DNA of 64,000 nucleotides from Secundilactobacillus oryzae JCM 18671 (GTDB lineage Bacteria > Bacillota > Bacilli > Lactobacillales > Lactobacillaceae): assembly GCF_000740055.1 (NCBI RefSeq), contig NZ_BBJM01000001.1, positions 1-64,000 of the forward strand. The letters run 5' to 3'. The notes under the pieces are model-generated. The model had not been told where the DNA came from, made no database searches, and saw only the letters and a list, made by a program, of their open reading frames with translations. Shown here in pieces: positions 43,112-51,442 of this stretch. A program made the position numbers and the translations under genes. Position 1 is the stretch's first letter. Every line of letters starts with the position of its first letter.

Positions 43112-44056
43112 CTAGGCAAAAACTAACGGATCTGATTTAATTTCCAATTCTGCTAAGTCAGCAAGATACCATTTTCTCAAGAAGTCATACTCAACTAGCA
43201 GATCGAACCATGAAATTCGTTGTCCTTCGTCGTGAACCGAAAGCACCCAATCAGATTGGCTTGGTTGGGCACGATTGTAAACTTGAACAATGGCACCGTT
43301 CTTCAGACGCAGCAAAGCTCCAGTTCCGTGTTCGCTATTTTCGAGCATGTAGCCTTCTTCAGCCGCCGCCACGAATAACTTATCCACGACACTTTCAGAT
43401 AAGTTAGTCCCGTTTTGAAATTCATAAACTTCACTATTATCAGAATCAAGCATATTGAAGTCCACACTGAAGCCAAAATCCTTCTTTAAATAATTTCCGA
43501 GATTGATAAACGTCTGAACTGCTTTCAGAATCGCTTCGTTATCAATTTGACCCGCATATTGCACGATAAATAGTTGCGTAAACGCATGACTATTGAAACG
43601 CAACATTTGCTTATCCAAATTCAGATAGAATAAAGACTGACCGGTAACGTGTTCTTGATAACACTCACCATTATCGTTCGAGTCATGGCCACTAAAACTA
43701 AACATGATTGTCTCGTCTAATGCCGTAATGTTTTGACTCAGCTGCTCCTGATACTCAGAAGATTGGAGCGTAACGGCATCTCCCTCACCATGCAGTTCAA
43801 GCATTCGACTAATAAAGAGCAGATAAAAATCTTCACGGGAATATTGGTGTGGGAAAGTCACGTAATCAGAATTTAAGGTATACATAGACAAGGCCGTTGC
43901 TGCCTGTAATAGTTCCTTAGCATCCGTTGTTTGAATCAATTGATCCATTAATTCTGTAAACTTTTTCCCGGTTTCGAGACCGGACTTGATGGCATCGTTA
44001 TAGGCAAGTAATCTCCCACTCGTACTTAGCGTTGATGGATCATTTTCATTAATCAT
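43112..44056 (-). CDS. Hypothetical protein, middle gene of an unknown operon
   Basis: This 314-residue soluble protein has no signal peptide or transmembrane segment. The N-terminal 110 residues look helical. From about 115 on the pattern is mixed, with FSFSGHDSNDNGECYQE, an aromatic-rich beta part (QSLFYLNLDKQMLRFNSHAF) and a final domain ending in WFDLLVEYDFLRKWYLADL. I recognise no family. It overlaps the upstream unknown gene by eight bases (translational coupling) and precedes the dUTPase by 23 bases, so the three are probably made together. Confidence 0.85.
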   Translation of the reverse strand: MINENDPSTLSTSGRLLAYNDAIKSGLETGKKFTELMDQLIQTTDAKELLQAATALSMYTLNSDYVTFPHQYSREDFYLLFISRMLELHGEGDAVTLQSSEYQEQLSQNITALDETIMFSFSGHDSNDNGECYQEHVTGQSLFYLNLDKQMLRFNSHAFTQLFIVQYAGQIDNEAILKAVQTFINLGNYLKKDFGFSVDFNMLDSDNSEVYEFQNGTNLSESVVDKLFVAAAEEGYMLENSEHGTGALLRLKNGAIVQVYNRAQPSQSDWVLSVHDEGQRISWFDLLVEYDFLRKWYLADLAELEIKSDPLVFA

Positions 44057-44936
44057 CTGTCTTCACCCGCGCTTCCCCTACTAAACTGTTCAAGTAGTCT
44101 GTGTACAGACTTTGATTTCGCTGGTTAAACCGACTGAAATCTTCAAAGGTCTTTTTGATACTTTGCATCTCATAATTAATAATCGTGTCTTCTTTTGAAA
44201 GTGACAAAATTAAATCATCGTTATCCTTGATGGTATTATTAGCTTCCAAAGCCGCTTCATCCTGATCGGCTAACTCACTTAACTGATCAATAATAACTTG
44301 ACGTTCTTCTTTAACTTTGCCGGAGTCCCATGGCAAAGTACTCTTTTGACCATTTTCTTTTAGTTGTGATCTCAATAATTCCTTACGTTGATCACGTTCC
44401 CCTTGTTGCGTCATCAACTTTTGTAGTTCAGTTGACTGGCTGGAAATTTCGGCAATCTTATCACTGTTGTAACGTTTGCCCTCAGCTTCAAGTTCAAACC
44501 CGGTTCTGAGTTTAGCAAATTCATCCTCATTAAAATTGAATGCAATATTAATGACATCTAATGAGCCAAATTGCCGACGATCCCACCAGTTACCAAAATA
44601 AATTTTAAATTGGCCCAGTGAAACTTCATCATAATAAAAAAATGGATAGGTTTTACCCAAATAATCAATTAAATGATGACTCAAATAATGGCTAATCTGT
44701 GCATGCAAATCATCAACAAGCGTTTCTAGCGCTGTTGCGTTTGGTTTGAGATTAGTCTTTTTAATAAGCTTGTTAAACCGTGGTGCATCAATTAGTTCAT
44801 AAACCTTTAAATCATGTTTTTCTTGAATCGCCTTTTGCAGCGAGGTTAAATAATCGATTTTTTCTGTAATTGCCCCATTCAATTGAACATCGAGCTGGTT
44901 TTGTTCAGCTTCAGATGTTTGACCTTGATTATCCAT
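44049..44936 (-). CDS. Hypothetical coiled-coil protein, first gene of an unknown operon
   Basis: This 295-residue soluble protein is rich in Gln, Asn, Glu and Lys. Residues about 1-150 form a compact domain containing HHLIDYLGKTYPFFYYDE and YFGNWWDRRQFGSLDVINI. About 150-260 is predicted coiled coil (STELQKLMTQQGERDQRKEL and on), with a short tail to TDYLNSLVGEARV. No family is recognised. GAGGG precedes the ATG. Its stop overlaps the next unknown gene. It is encoded after the glnA terminator with only a weak candidate promoter (TATAAA near 44950). Confidence 0.85.
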   Translation of the reverse strand: MDNQGQTSEAEQNQLDVQLNGAITEKIDYLTSLQKAIQEKHDLKVYELIDAPRFNKLIKKTNLKPNATALETLVDDLHAQISHYLSHHLIDYLGKTYPFFYYDEVSLGQFKIYFGNWWDRRQFGSLDVINIAFNFNEDEFAKLRTGFELEAEGKRYNSDKIAEISSQSTELQKLMTQQGERDQRKELLRSQLKENGQKSTLPWDSGKVKEERQVIIDQLSELADQDEAALEANNTIKDNDDLILSLSKEDTIINYEMQSIKKTFEDFSRFNQRNQSLYTDYLNSLVGEARVKTDD

Positions 44937-45036
44937 AGTAGTCCCTCATTCTGTTTTATAAATATTTACAAATCATTAACTTCATGGTACCCAAAAAACG
45001 TTGAATAATAAAGCTTTTTGCGAAATTATTTTCCCA

Positions 45037-45098
45037 CAAAAAAAGCATCGCGGTCAAATTCTGCAAATTTATCCAAATTAACAGAATGACTGCGACAC
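45037..45098 (-). terminator. Terminator after glnA
   Basis: A long imperfect stem (GTGTCGCAGTCATTCTG with CAGAATTTGACCGCGATGC, minus strand) is followed by TTTTTTT, within ten bases of the glnA stop. Confidence 0.8.
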
Positions 45099-45106
45099 TT
45101 TTTCAA

Positions 45107-46447
45107 TTAATAAAGTTCCATGTATTGGTCACGTTCCCATTGTGAAACTTGGGTCCGATAAGCATTATACTCAAGATTCTTTGCCTCAATGAAGCTTGGG
45201 AACAGATGTGAGCCCATCGCTTTACGCATGACTGAATCGCCCTCTAAGTCCTTCAAGGCGTTGTGTAAAGTATCAGGAAGGTTCGTGATGTGGTTTTCTT
45301 CACGTTCCTCTTCATCCATTCGGTAAATGTTGCGATCAACGCTATCCGTTGGCGTTAATTTATTCCGAAGTCCATCCAATCCGGCTTCCAAAATTGTGGC
45401 AATTGCCAGGTAAGGGTTAGCCGCTGGATCAACACTTCTTAATTCAAGTCGAGTCGATAATCCTCGTGAACTTGGTACTCGAATTAATGGCGACCGGTTA
45501 GAACCAGACCAAGCTACATAAACAGGTGCCTCGTAGCCTGGTACTAAGCGTTTGTATGAGTTAACGGTTGGATTGCAGACTGCTGTATAACTTCTAGCAT
45601 GGGCCAAAAGACCACCCAAGAAGTGATAGGCATCCTCTGAAAGGCCAAGCTCACCTTTTTCATCGTAAAAAGCATTACCTTGATCGTGGAAGAGTGACAT
45701 GTTAATGTGCATCCCCGATCCATTAATTCCAGCTAATGGCTTTGGCATAAACGTTGCGTACAGGCCGTACTTTCGAGCGACCGTTTTAACCACAAGCTTG
45801 AACGTCTGAATGTTATCAGCCGCTTCAAGTGCGTCGGCATACTTGAAGTCAATCTCATGCTGACCTGGCGCAACTTCATGGTGTGCCGCTTCAACATCAA
45901 AGCCCATTTCTTCAAGAGTTAGCACAATTTCACGACGACAATTTTCGCCTAAATCCATCGGTGCCATATCAAAATAAGAACCTTGGTCATTTAAAGTTGT
46001 CGTTGGTTTACCGTTTTCGTCCATCTTAAACAAGAAAAACTCTGGTTCAGGTCCAATGTTAAAACTAGTAAAACCAGCTTTTTTCATATCGTCCAGAACG
46101 CGAATTAAGTTGTTTCGAGGATCGCCTTCGAATGGCTGCTTATCCGGCGTATAGACTTCACAAATGACTCGGGCAATCTTTCCTCGCTCGCTGCTCCAAG
46201 GGAAAATCATCCAAGTTGATAAATCAGGATAAAGGTACATGTCACTTTCTTCGATGCGGACAAACCCATCAATTGATGAGCCATCAAACATTAATTTGTT
46301 ATCCAGTAATTTCTCGAGTTGAGAAATTGGGACTTCTACATTTTTGATTGTTCCAAATAAATCGGTAAACATTAATCGAAGAAACTTGACGTTTTCTTCC
46401 TTTGCCATTTTTCTGATGTCATCTTTGCTATAATCATGTTTTGCCAT
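45107..46447 (-). CDS. glnA: Glutamine synthetase type I
   Basis: This 446-residue dodecameric enzyme makes glutamine from glutamate, ammonia and ATP. Signatures are [27 protein letters not shown], the metal site [36 protein letters not shown] and [13 protein letters not shown]. The length and lack of an adenylylation loop fit the Firmicute GSI-alpha type, controlled by feedback and GlnR. The start at 46447 (MAKHDYS) has GAGGAG upstream. It follows glnR by 36 bases, the classical glnRA operon. Confidence 0.97.
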   Translation of the reverse strand: MAKHDYSKDDIRKMAKEENVKFLRLMFTDLFGTIKNVEVPISQLEKLLDNKLMFDGSSIDGFVRIEESDMYLYPDLSTWMIFPWSSERGKIARVICEVYTPDKQPFEGDPRNNLIRVLDDMKKAGFTSFNIGPEPEFFLFKMDENGKPTTTLNDQGSYFDMAPMDLGENCRREIVLTLEEMGFDVEAAHHEVAPGQHEIDFKYADALEAADNIQTFKLVVKTVARKYGLYATFMPKPLAGINGSGMHINMSLFHDQGNAFYDEKGELGLSEDAYHFLGGLLAHARSYTAVCNPTVNSYKRLVPGYEAPVYVAWSGSNRSPLIRVPSSRGLSTRLELRSVDPAANPYLAIATILEAGLDGLRNKLTPTDSVDRNIYRMDEEEREENHITNLPDTLHNALKDLEGDSVMRKAMGSHLFPSFIEAKNLEYNAYRTQVSQWERDQYMELY

Positions 46448-46483
46448 TCTGGACACTCCTCATTTCAAAATTTATGAAAACGT

Positions 46484-46876
46484 CTAAATCAAAGGATTAT
46501 GGGTATGCAATGACCGCTGCTCCGGCGTTTGCAAGCCACCGAGGTTCATGAATTCATCCTGGAGAATTTTTCGTAATTCGTTATCCGATAATGGTTTGCT
46601 CTCATCACTACGTTTAGCTTCGAGCTTAGCTTGTCGTTCACGATAAATTTCCTTGATGCCAGCCATATTAATGCCGTCATCGAGATAATCTTTCACTTCT
46701 AAAAGTCGATCAATATCGTTTAAAGAATATAAACGTCGGTTACCCTCATTTCGTTCTGGCATAACCAACTCTTGTTCTTCATAATACCGAATCTGTCTTG
46801 CCGTTAGGTTGGTCAACTTCATGACCGTACCAATAGGCAAAACCGATCGTGATCGTCTTAACTCTTTGCCTTTCAC
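46484..46876 (-). CDS. glnR: Nitrogen regulator GlnR (MerR family)
   Basis: This 130-residue MerR-type repressor controls glnRA and ammonium uptake genes in Gram-positive bacteria when nitrogen is ample. The winged helix LPIGTVMKLTNLTARQIRYYEEQELV is followed by the dimer helix and a C-terminal tail that senses feedback-inhibited GlnA. The start is GTG at 46876, chosen for AAAGGAGG eight bases upstream over a GTG three codons earlier. A GlnR box lies in front (46939-46955), so the operon is autoregulated. Confidence 0.95.
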   Translation of the reverse strand: MKGKELRRSRSVLPIGTVMKLTNLTARQIRYYEEQELVMPERNEGNRRLYSLNDIDRLLEVKDYLDDGINMAGIKEIYRERQAKLEAKRSDESKPLSDNELRKILQDEFMNLGGLQTPEQRSLHTHNPLI

Positions 46877-46903
46877 AACAGTCACCTCCTTTACTTATCT
46901 GTA

Positions 46904-46931
46904 AGTCTACCACTCCAGGCGCTGGTGTCAA
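46904..46931 (-). promoter_or_regulatory. Promoter of glnRA
   Basis: TTGACA (46926-46931) and TAGACT (46904-46909), minus strand, are 16 bases apart, with TGG before the -10. Confidence 0.8.
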
Positions 46932-46938
46932 GACTTCA

Positions 46939-46955
46939 TGTGATGTTTTATTACA
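46939..46955. promoter_or_regulatory. GlnR operator (TGTNA-N7-TNACA)
   Basis: Minus strand TGTAATAAAACATCACA matches the GlnR/TnrA consensus at every fixed base. It lies about eight bases upstream of the -35 box of glnRA, squeezed against the miaA stop codon. Confidence 0.85.
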
Positions 46956-46958
46956 TGA

Positions 46959-47876
46959 TTACAACCAACCCGCAATCAGCCCTTCTATATCAGCTTTTTG
47001 TTCCGGATTCTGGATGAGGTCGAACCAGTTAACCGTCATCTTATTTCTAAACCAGGTTAGTTGGCGTTTCGCATAATGGCGTGAATCTAATTTAATCTTT
47101 TCAACTGCCTCTTTAAGTGACTGATGGCCTTCAAAATAGCCAGCAAACTCTTTATAGCCAATACCGCGGCCTGATTGAAATTCAAATCCACCACGCTCAT
47201 AAAGCTCGTATGCCTCATCAATCAAACCAGCTTTTATCATCAAGTCCACTCGTTGATTAATTCGCTCGTACAGCAACGACCGTTCAGTCGTTAAACCAAC
47301 GATTAACGCATCATATTGCGGTGTTTTCGCTTGCGTTTGATCAGAGAACCGCTGTCCCGTTCGCTCATAGACTTCCAACGCTCGAATAATCCGTCGTGAA
47401 TTAGAAACCGGTATTTTTTGCGCGGCAGGCGCATCAACTGCGGCTAGTTGATTCCAAAGTTCCTGTTCACCAAAATCTTGCAAGTAATTTCGCCATTTTA
47501 CCCGAATCGCCTCATCCTGATCGTACTCGTCTCCGCCCAAAGTTAAACCGTCAACAAGCGCCGATAAATAAAATCCGGTACCGCCGGCGATGATTGGCAG
47601 TTTATGGCGAGCATGAATATCAGTAATCAAAGCGCTACTGAGTTGGACAAAGTCAGCCACTGAAAATCGCTCATCGAAATTTCGGACATCGATAAGATGA
47701 TGGGAAATCCCTTGTTGCTCTTCCGTTGTCACTTTGGCCGTACCAATATCGAGTCCCCGATAGACTTGCATCGAGTCACCCGAGACAATTTCACCGTCAT
47801 ACTGTTTAGCCAACTCAATTGAAAGAGCCGTCTTGCCAACAGCAGTTGGTCCAGCGATTATTAAAATCTTTTCCAT
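46959..47876 (-). CDS. miaA: tRNA dimethylallyltransferase
   Basis: This 305-residue enzyme adds a dimethylallyl group to A37 of tRNAs reading UNN codons. It shows the P-loop IAGPTAVGKTALSIEL, DSMQVYRGLDIGTAK, HHLIDV and AGGTGFYLSALVDGL, and the C-terminal KLDSRHYAKRQLTWFRNK with the conserved RQ-x-W-FR pattern. It starts two bases after glpQ ends and is followed directly by the glnRA control region. The order miaA-glnR-glnA is common in lactobacilli (hfq is absent here). Confidence 0.96.
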   Translation of the reverse strand: MEKILIIAGPTAVGKTALSIELAKQYDGEIVSGDSMQVYRGLDIGTAKVTTEEQQGISHHLIDVRNFDERFSVADFVQLSSALITDIHARHKLPIIAGGTGFYLSALVDGLTLGGDEYDQDEAIRVKWRNYLQDFGEQELWNQLAAVDAPAAQKIPVSNSRRIIRALEVYERTGQRFSDQTQAKTPQYDALIVGLTTERSLLYERINQRVDLMIKAGLIDEAYELYERGGFEFQSGRGIGYKEFAGYFEGHQSLKEAVEKIKLDSRHYAKRQLTWFRNKMTVNWFDLIQNPEQKADIEGLIAGWL

Positions 47877-47878
47877 AG

Positions 47879-48622
47879 TTACCCGCCTTGAATTTCTTTT
47901 CTAATGGTCATCGCTTTTCGTGGATAGTCCGTGATGATTCCCGTCATACGACGATTAAAGCAAAATACCATGTCAGATTCCGCATTGACTGTCCAAGGTC
48001 GAATCAGGACATTTGGCAGTAAATATTTATGCCGTTTAACCCATTTAACACTCGGATGAATTCCTTGAATGAGCTTACTTTTCTTCATGAGCATGGCATT
48101 TTTATACGCCGTTTTAAACAACTTCGCGTATTCAGAGTCTGGATTTAGTTCATGCATTTTACGAATCGATTCGCCATTAAAACTCGAATAAATCACTTTG
48201 AATGGTAAATCGCGTTTCTGAATGGTTTCGGTCACAAGTTCCTCAATGCCAACATACGAAATCTTATTCGTCTTCAATTCGATATTTAAAACACCATGAA
48301 ACTTTTCCGTAATCAATAAATCCAATAACTCATCGAGAGTGGGAACCCGTTCTCCCTTATACGCCGGGGAAAATTTATAACCTGCATCCAATTCTTTGAG
48401 TTCAGCCAACGTCTTTTGAACAATCAGTCCCGTACCATTAGTCGTTCGATTTACCTTTTCGTCGTGCATAATAATCAACTGACGATCAGCTGACAAATGA
48501 ACGTCAGTTTCGATGCCATCACTTCTAGCATCAATTGCCTCTTGAAACGCCGCAATAGTATTCTCTGGGCGTGTGCCTTTACTCCCACGATGAGCAATAA
48601 CTTCCGTCAAATTTTCGGTCAT
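47879..48622 (-). CDS. glpQ: Glycerophosphodiester phosphodiesterase
   Basis: This 247-residue TIM-barrel enzyme hydrolyses glycerophosphodiesters to glycerol-3-phosphate and an alcohol. The signature VIAHRGSKGTRPENTIAAF holds the catalytic His and Arg. EIDVHLSADRQLIIMHDEKVNRTTNG-type metal and active-site segments follow (here with GIETDVHLS), then NIELKTNK. No signal peptide is present, so it is cytoplasmic. GGAG lies seven bases before the ATG. It is the first gene of glpQ-miaA. Confidence 0.92.
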   Translation of the reverse strand: MTENLTEVIAHRGSKGTRPENTIAAFQEAIDARSDGIETDVHLSADRQLIIMHDEKVNRTTNGTGLIVQKTLAELKELDAGYKFSPAYKGERVPTLDELLDLLITEKFHGVLNIELKTNKISYVGIEELVTETIQKRDLPFKVIYSSFNGESIRKMHELNPDSEYAKLFKTAYKNAMLMKKSKLIQGIHPSVKWVKRHKYLLPNVLIRPWTVNAESDMVFCFNRRMTGIITDYPRKAMTIRKEIQGG

Positions 48623-48681
48623 GGTCAGACTCCATTCGTTTTTTTAGAATGTGAAACTGGTATTTTGTCTCAAGTTCTAGC

Positions 48682-48709
48682 ATAATATAAAGTAACAAAT
48701 AATTTTCAA
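48682..48709 (-). promoter_or_regulatory. Promoter of glpQ-miaA
   Basis: TTGAAA (48704-48709) and TATTAT (48682-48687), minus strand, are 16 bases apart. The divergent DUF3042 gene's likely TATAAA overlaps the same bases. Confidence 0.6.
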
Positions 48710-48721
48710 GGGAGACGATAC

Positions 48722-48901
48722 ATGATGAAGAATTTTACTAAAGGCTTCTTATTTGGTGCAGTTGCAACAATTGGTGCAGTTGCGGGTGCTTTGGTATCGT
48801 TTAAAAAAGCCGTTGTAGAACCAATCGAGCAAGAGGAACAACGCTTTGAAGATAATCGTAAGAAAGCAATGCGTAAGGGTCGTTCTGCACACCACGGCTA
48901 A
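48722..48901 (+). CDS. DUF3042 family small protein
   Basis: This 59-residue protein has an N-terminal hydrophobic helix (MMKNFTKGFLFGAVATIGAV, then AGALVSFKKAVVEPIEQEE) and a charged tail ending RKGRSAHHG, the pattern of DUF3042, found in lactobacilli and relatives. The function is unknown; the layout suggests a small membrane-anchored protein with a cytoplasmic tail. GGGAG lies seven bases before the ATG. It is a plus-strand single-gene unit between divergent glpQ and the converging rhodanese gene. Confidence 0.88.
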   Translation: MMKNFTKGFLFGAVATIGAVAGALVSFKKAVVEPIEQEEQRFEDNRKKAMRKGRSAHHG

Positions 48902-48918
48902 GTTTAACTTAACCACCT

Positions 48919-48967
48919 ACAAAAAATACCGGTCGTTCTTCTATTGAAGATCTACCGGTATTTTTGT
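48919..48967. terminator. Bidirectional terminator
   Basis: AAAAATACCGGT and ACCGGTATTTTT pair perfectly; inside, TTCTTC and GAAGA extend the stem. It lies between the converging DUF3042 and rhodanese genes. Confidence 0.9.
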
Positions 48968-49362
48968 TATTCGGATTTCTTAGTTTTGCCTTCCCATCGT
49001 TGATAACCACGCTTAAGGATATAAATTTCTTTATATCCATGCTTGGCTAGCAACAGTGCAGCCCGCGTACTAAGTGTCGTTCCTTGATCGTAAAGGTAAA
49101 CCGGCATGTCATTTCTAATTTGGGTGTAGAAAGCCTTCATAGTTGAATATGGCACATTTCGTGCCCCCAAAATGTGACCGGCATCAAACGAGCGTTTTTC
49201 ACGAACGTCGATAATCTGTCCTTGTCGTCTTCCTTCTTGAAACGCTTCATCATCGATCATTTTAGCAACTCGATTTCTCAGAATTGCCGTGATTCCCTGC
49301 CATGCAACGAACAAGGCCAAAATCACAAGAATGATTATTGTATATACCGTCAAAGTTGACAA
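48967..49362 (-). CDS. Membrane-anchored rhodanese-like protein without catalytic cysteine
   Basis: This 131-residue protein has an N-terminal transmembrane helix (about 5-28) and a rhodanese fold (about 42-127: GQIIDVREKRSFDAGHILGARN, then YLYDQGTTLSTRAALLLAKHGYKEIYILKRGYQRWEG). The active-site loop position normally holding Cys reads YDQGTTLS, so sulfur transfer is not expected. Homologues beside glk in Firmicutes are of the YqhL type. A TTG start is used, with GAAGGG ten bases upstream. Confidence 0.88.
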   Translation of the reverse strand: MSTLTVYTIIILVILALFVAWQGITAILRNRVAKMIDDEAFQEGRRQGQIIDVREKRSFDAGHILGARNVPYSTMKAFYTQIRNDMPVYLYDQGTTLSTRAALLLAKHGYKEIYILKRGYQRWEGKTKKSE

Positions 49363-49470
49363 TTAAATAACGCCCTTCCCTGTTTTATTCAATGATTATA
49401 TTTTACTAGTTTTCCCCATATTTGACTAGTTACGAATCAAAAGATTCTCGCCAAACCTGATTTTTCTAAT

Positions 49471-49507
49471 GCACAAGAAAAAGTTGCGCCGCCTTTTAAC
49501 GCGCACA
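49471..49507 (-). terminator. Terminator after glk
   Basis: AGTTGTGCGC and GGCGCAACT (minus strand) pair with one bulge and are followed by TTTTTC. Confidence 0.75.
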
Positions 49508-49525
49508 ACTCTCATTCTTTAATAC

Positions 49526-50497
49526 TTATTTAGCTGTGACAAAGCGTAACGCTAATGATGCAGCACCGATTACACCAGCATCGTTTCCTAACTGTGCTAA
49601 ACGTAGCTTGGTTGAGTCACGAACAGCTGGGAAAGAGTTTTCTTGGAAGTAGCGTGTTGTTGGTTGCAACAATGAGTTACCCGCAGCTGACACACCACCG
49701 CCAATGATGATGTTGGCCGGGTTCAAAATATTAGCAACGTTAGCTAAGGCTAAGCCAAGGAAGAAGGAAACACGATCAACGATTTGGTTAGCTAAAATAT
49801 CGCCGTTATCAGCCAAGTAAACGACCATTTTTGAAGTCACTTCTTCTTGGTTGTCAAACAATTCCTTCAAACGTGAGTGGCCGGTAAATTCAGCCGCCAT
49901 GTCTCGGGCCACGTGTACGATTCCAGTTGCTGAAGAGTATTGCTCTAAACAGCCACGTTTGCCACAAGTACAAAGGTAGCCGTTTGGTTCGACTGTGATG
50001 TGGCCAAGTTCACCTGCTCCACCGTTAATACCATGCAACAAACGACCGCCAGCAATGACGCCACCACCGACACCGGTTCCAAGCGTGACGAAAACCACAT
50101 CTTCATCCTTTTCGCCGGCACCCTTCCAGTATTCGCCCAGTGATGCAACGTTCGCATCATTATCCAAAACAAATTGGAGACCTAATGCTGATTGAATTTG
50201 ATCACGAACATTTTGACGAGTCTTCCAGTTCAGGTTATAAGCGCCAATGACCGTACCATTTTCAATATCAACTGATCCAGGAGTTCCCATACCAATTCCG
50301 GCAAAATCAGATAGTTTATTGCCTGAATCAGTAACATGTTTCTTAATACTTTCGATGATGTTAGGCACAATGTGTTGACCCGCTTCGGAAATATCCGTTG
50401 GAATACTCCATTTATCTAAAATTTCACCATCCGTCTTTAAAAAGGCGATTTTGGTAGTGGTTCCTCCAAGGTCAATTCCAATCAAGTTCGTTTTCAT
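49526..50497 (-). CDS. glk: ROK-family glucokinase
   Basis: This 323-residue enzyme phosphorylates glucose with ATP. The N-terminal ATP loop is IGIDLGGTTTKIAF, the catalytic segment is LDNDANVASLGE, and GTGVGGGVIAGGRLLHG precedes the ROK zinc site GELGHITVEPNGYLCTCGKRGCLEQYSSA. In heterofermentative or PTS-poor lactobacilli glucokinase is the main entry for free glucose. It overlaps yqgQ by one base in fthC-glpG-yqgQ-glk, the arrangement also known in Bacillus. Confidence 0.95.
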   Translation of the reverse strand: MKTNLIGIDLGGTTTKIAFLKTDGEILDKWSIPTDISEAGQHIVPNIIESIKKHVTDSGNKLSDFAGIGMGTPGSVDIENGTVIGAYNLNWKTRQNVRDQIQSALGLQFVLDNDANVASLGEYWKGAGEKDEDVVFVTLGTGVGGGVIAGGRLLHGINGGAGELGHITVEPNGYLCTCGKRGCLEQYSSATGIVHVARDMAAEFTGHSRLKELFDNQEEVTSKMVVYLADNGDILANQIVDRVSFFLGLALANVANILNPANIIIGGGVSAAGNSLLQPTTRYFQENSFPAVRDSTKLRLAQLGNDAGVIGAASLALRFVTAK

Positions 50498-50721
50498 CAG
50501 TTATTCCCTCCGCGTTTTTCTTTTTCTCTTTCTTCTTCGAGTCGATGCTCGTGTGTTAACACTAATTTTGCTTTTGCATATGTTGAATTGTCGATTAGGC
50601 TCGCTTCATGAAGATGATCTAACTCCAACGCCATCACTTCGATGTCCCAAAGCCGTTTTCCGATATAAACATAGACGCCAAACTGTTTCAGTAATTGCTG
50701 TACGTCGTATAGAGTTTTCAT
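50497..50721 (-). CDS. yqgQ: YqgQ family protein (DUF910)
   Basis: This 74-residue small helical protein of the YqgQ family (MKTLYDVQQLLKQFGVYVYIGKRLWDIEVMALELDHL) ends in a strongly charged tail rich in Glu, Arg and Lys. The function is unknown; the family is encoded beside glucokinase and a rhomboid gene in many Firmicutes. The start has GAGGCATT before the ATG. It overlaps glk by one base and follows the rhomboid gene by 40 bases. Confidence 0.9.
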   Translation of the reverse strand: MKTLYDVQQLLKQFGVYVYIGKRLWDIEVMALELDHLHEASLIDNSTYAKAKLVLTHEHRLEEEREKEKRGGNN

Positions 50722-50761
50722 AATGCCTCATTCCTTTGAATTCGAGCCTGTGGTTTCATTT

Positions 50762-51442
50762 TTATGCAGTCATCCCAATTCTGAACAACCAAACAATCCC
50801 GATAATTAAGACTGCTGTTGCCACAATCCGCTTAGACGTGCTGACTTTTCCCAGGATATGCTTTGGTAAAGCAACCGAATAGCCAACGAGAAACCCAGAA
50901 ACGAGCCCCCCAAGGTGACCAGCCATATCGATACCAGATGACATCAGATCAAATCCCAAGTTAAGTACGATGAACAAGGCAAATGTCTTTGTCATTTGTC
51001 GAATATAGGGATTCTCCCAGAACGACTCACCTAACATAAGAAAGGCTCCAAACAAGCCGAATATGGCGGTACTGGCACCTGCAGATAATGAGTTGGGACT
51101 AAAGACGAAGCTTGCCACGTTACCACCTAACGCCGTTACAAGGAAGATAACCAAGTAACGCCAGTGACCAAAAATGCGTTCAATTTGGACACCGAGAAAA
51201 TAAAGTGTAATGCCATTCAGTAAAATATGCTCAAACCCGATGTGGAGAAAGGCAGGCGTAATTAAGCGCCATACTTCCCCTGCTTGAATTAAATTTGTCA
51301 CCTTGGCACCAAAAGCAATTAAGACGTAGGGGTTTGTGCTGCCCCCCATCATCGTCATTAGCAGATAGACGACGACCATAATTCCTAGTAGGCCATAAGT
51401 GACAAATGGTGCATTGTTAATTTTTTGAAATTGTCGTTTCAA
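50762..51442 (-). CDS. glpG: Rhomboid family intramembrane serine protease
   Basis: This 226-residue membrane protein has six or seven transmembrane helices and cleaves other membrane proteins within their helices. The catalytic Ser lies in GASTAIFGLFGAFLML (GxSx type) and the His in MAGHLGGLVSG. It resembles YqgP (GluP) without its cytosolic N-terminal domain. The TTG start has GGGGAGG six bases upstream and overlaps the fthC 3' end by 26 bases. Substrates are unknown. Confidence 0.9.
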   Translation of the reverse strand: MKRQFQKINNAPFVTYGLLGIMVVVYLLMTMMGGSTNPYVLIAFGAKVTNLIQAGEVWRLITPAFLHIGFEHILLNGITLYFLGVQIERIFGHWRYLVIFLVTALGGNVASFVFSPNSLSAGASTAIFGLFGAFLMLGESFWENPYIRQMTKTFALFIVLNLGFDLMSSGIDMAGHLGGLVSGFLVGYSVALPKHILGKVSTSKRIVATAVLIIGIVWLFRIGMTA

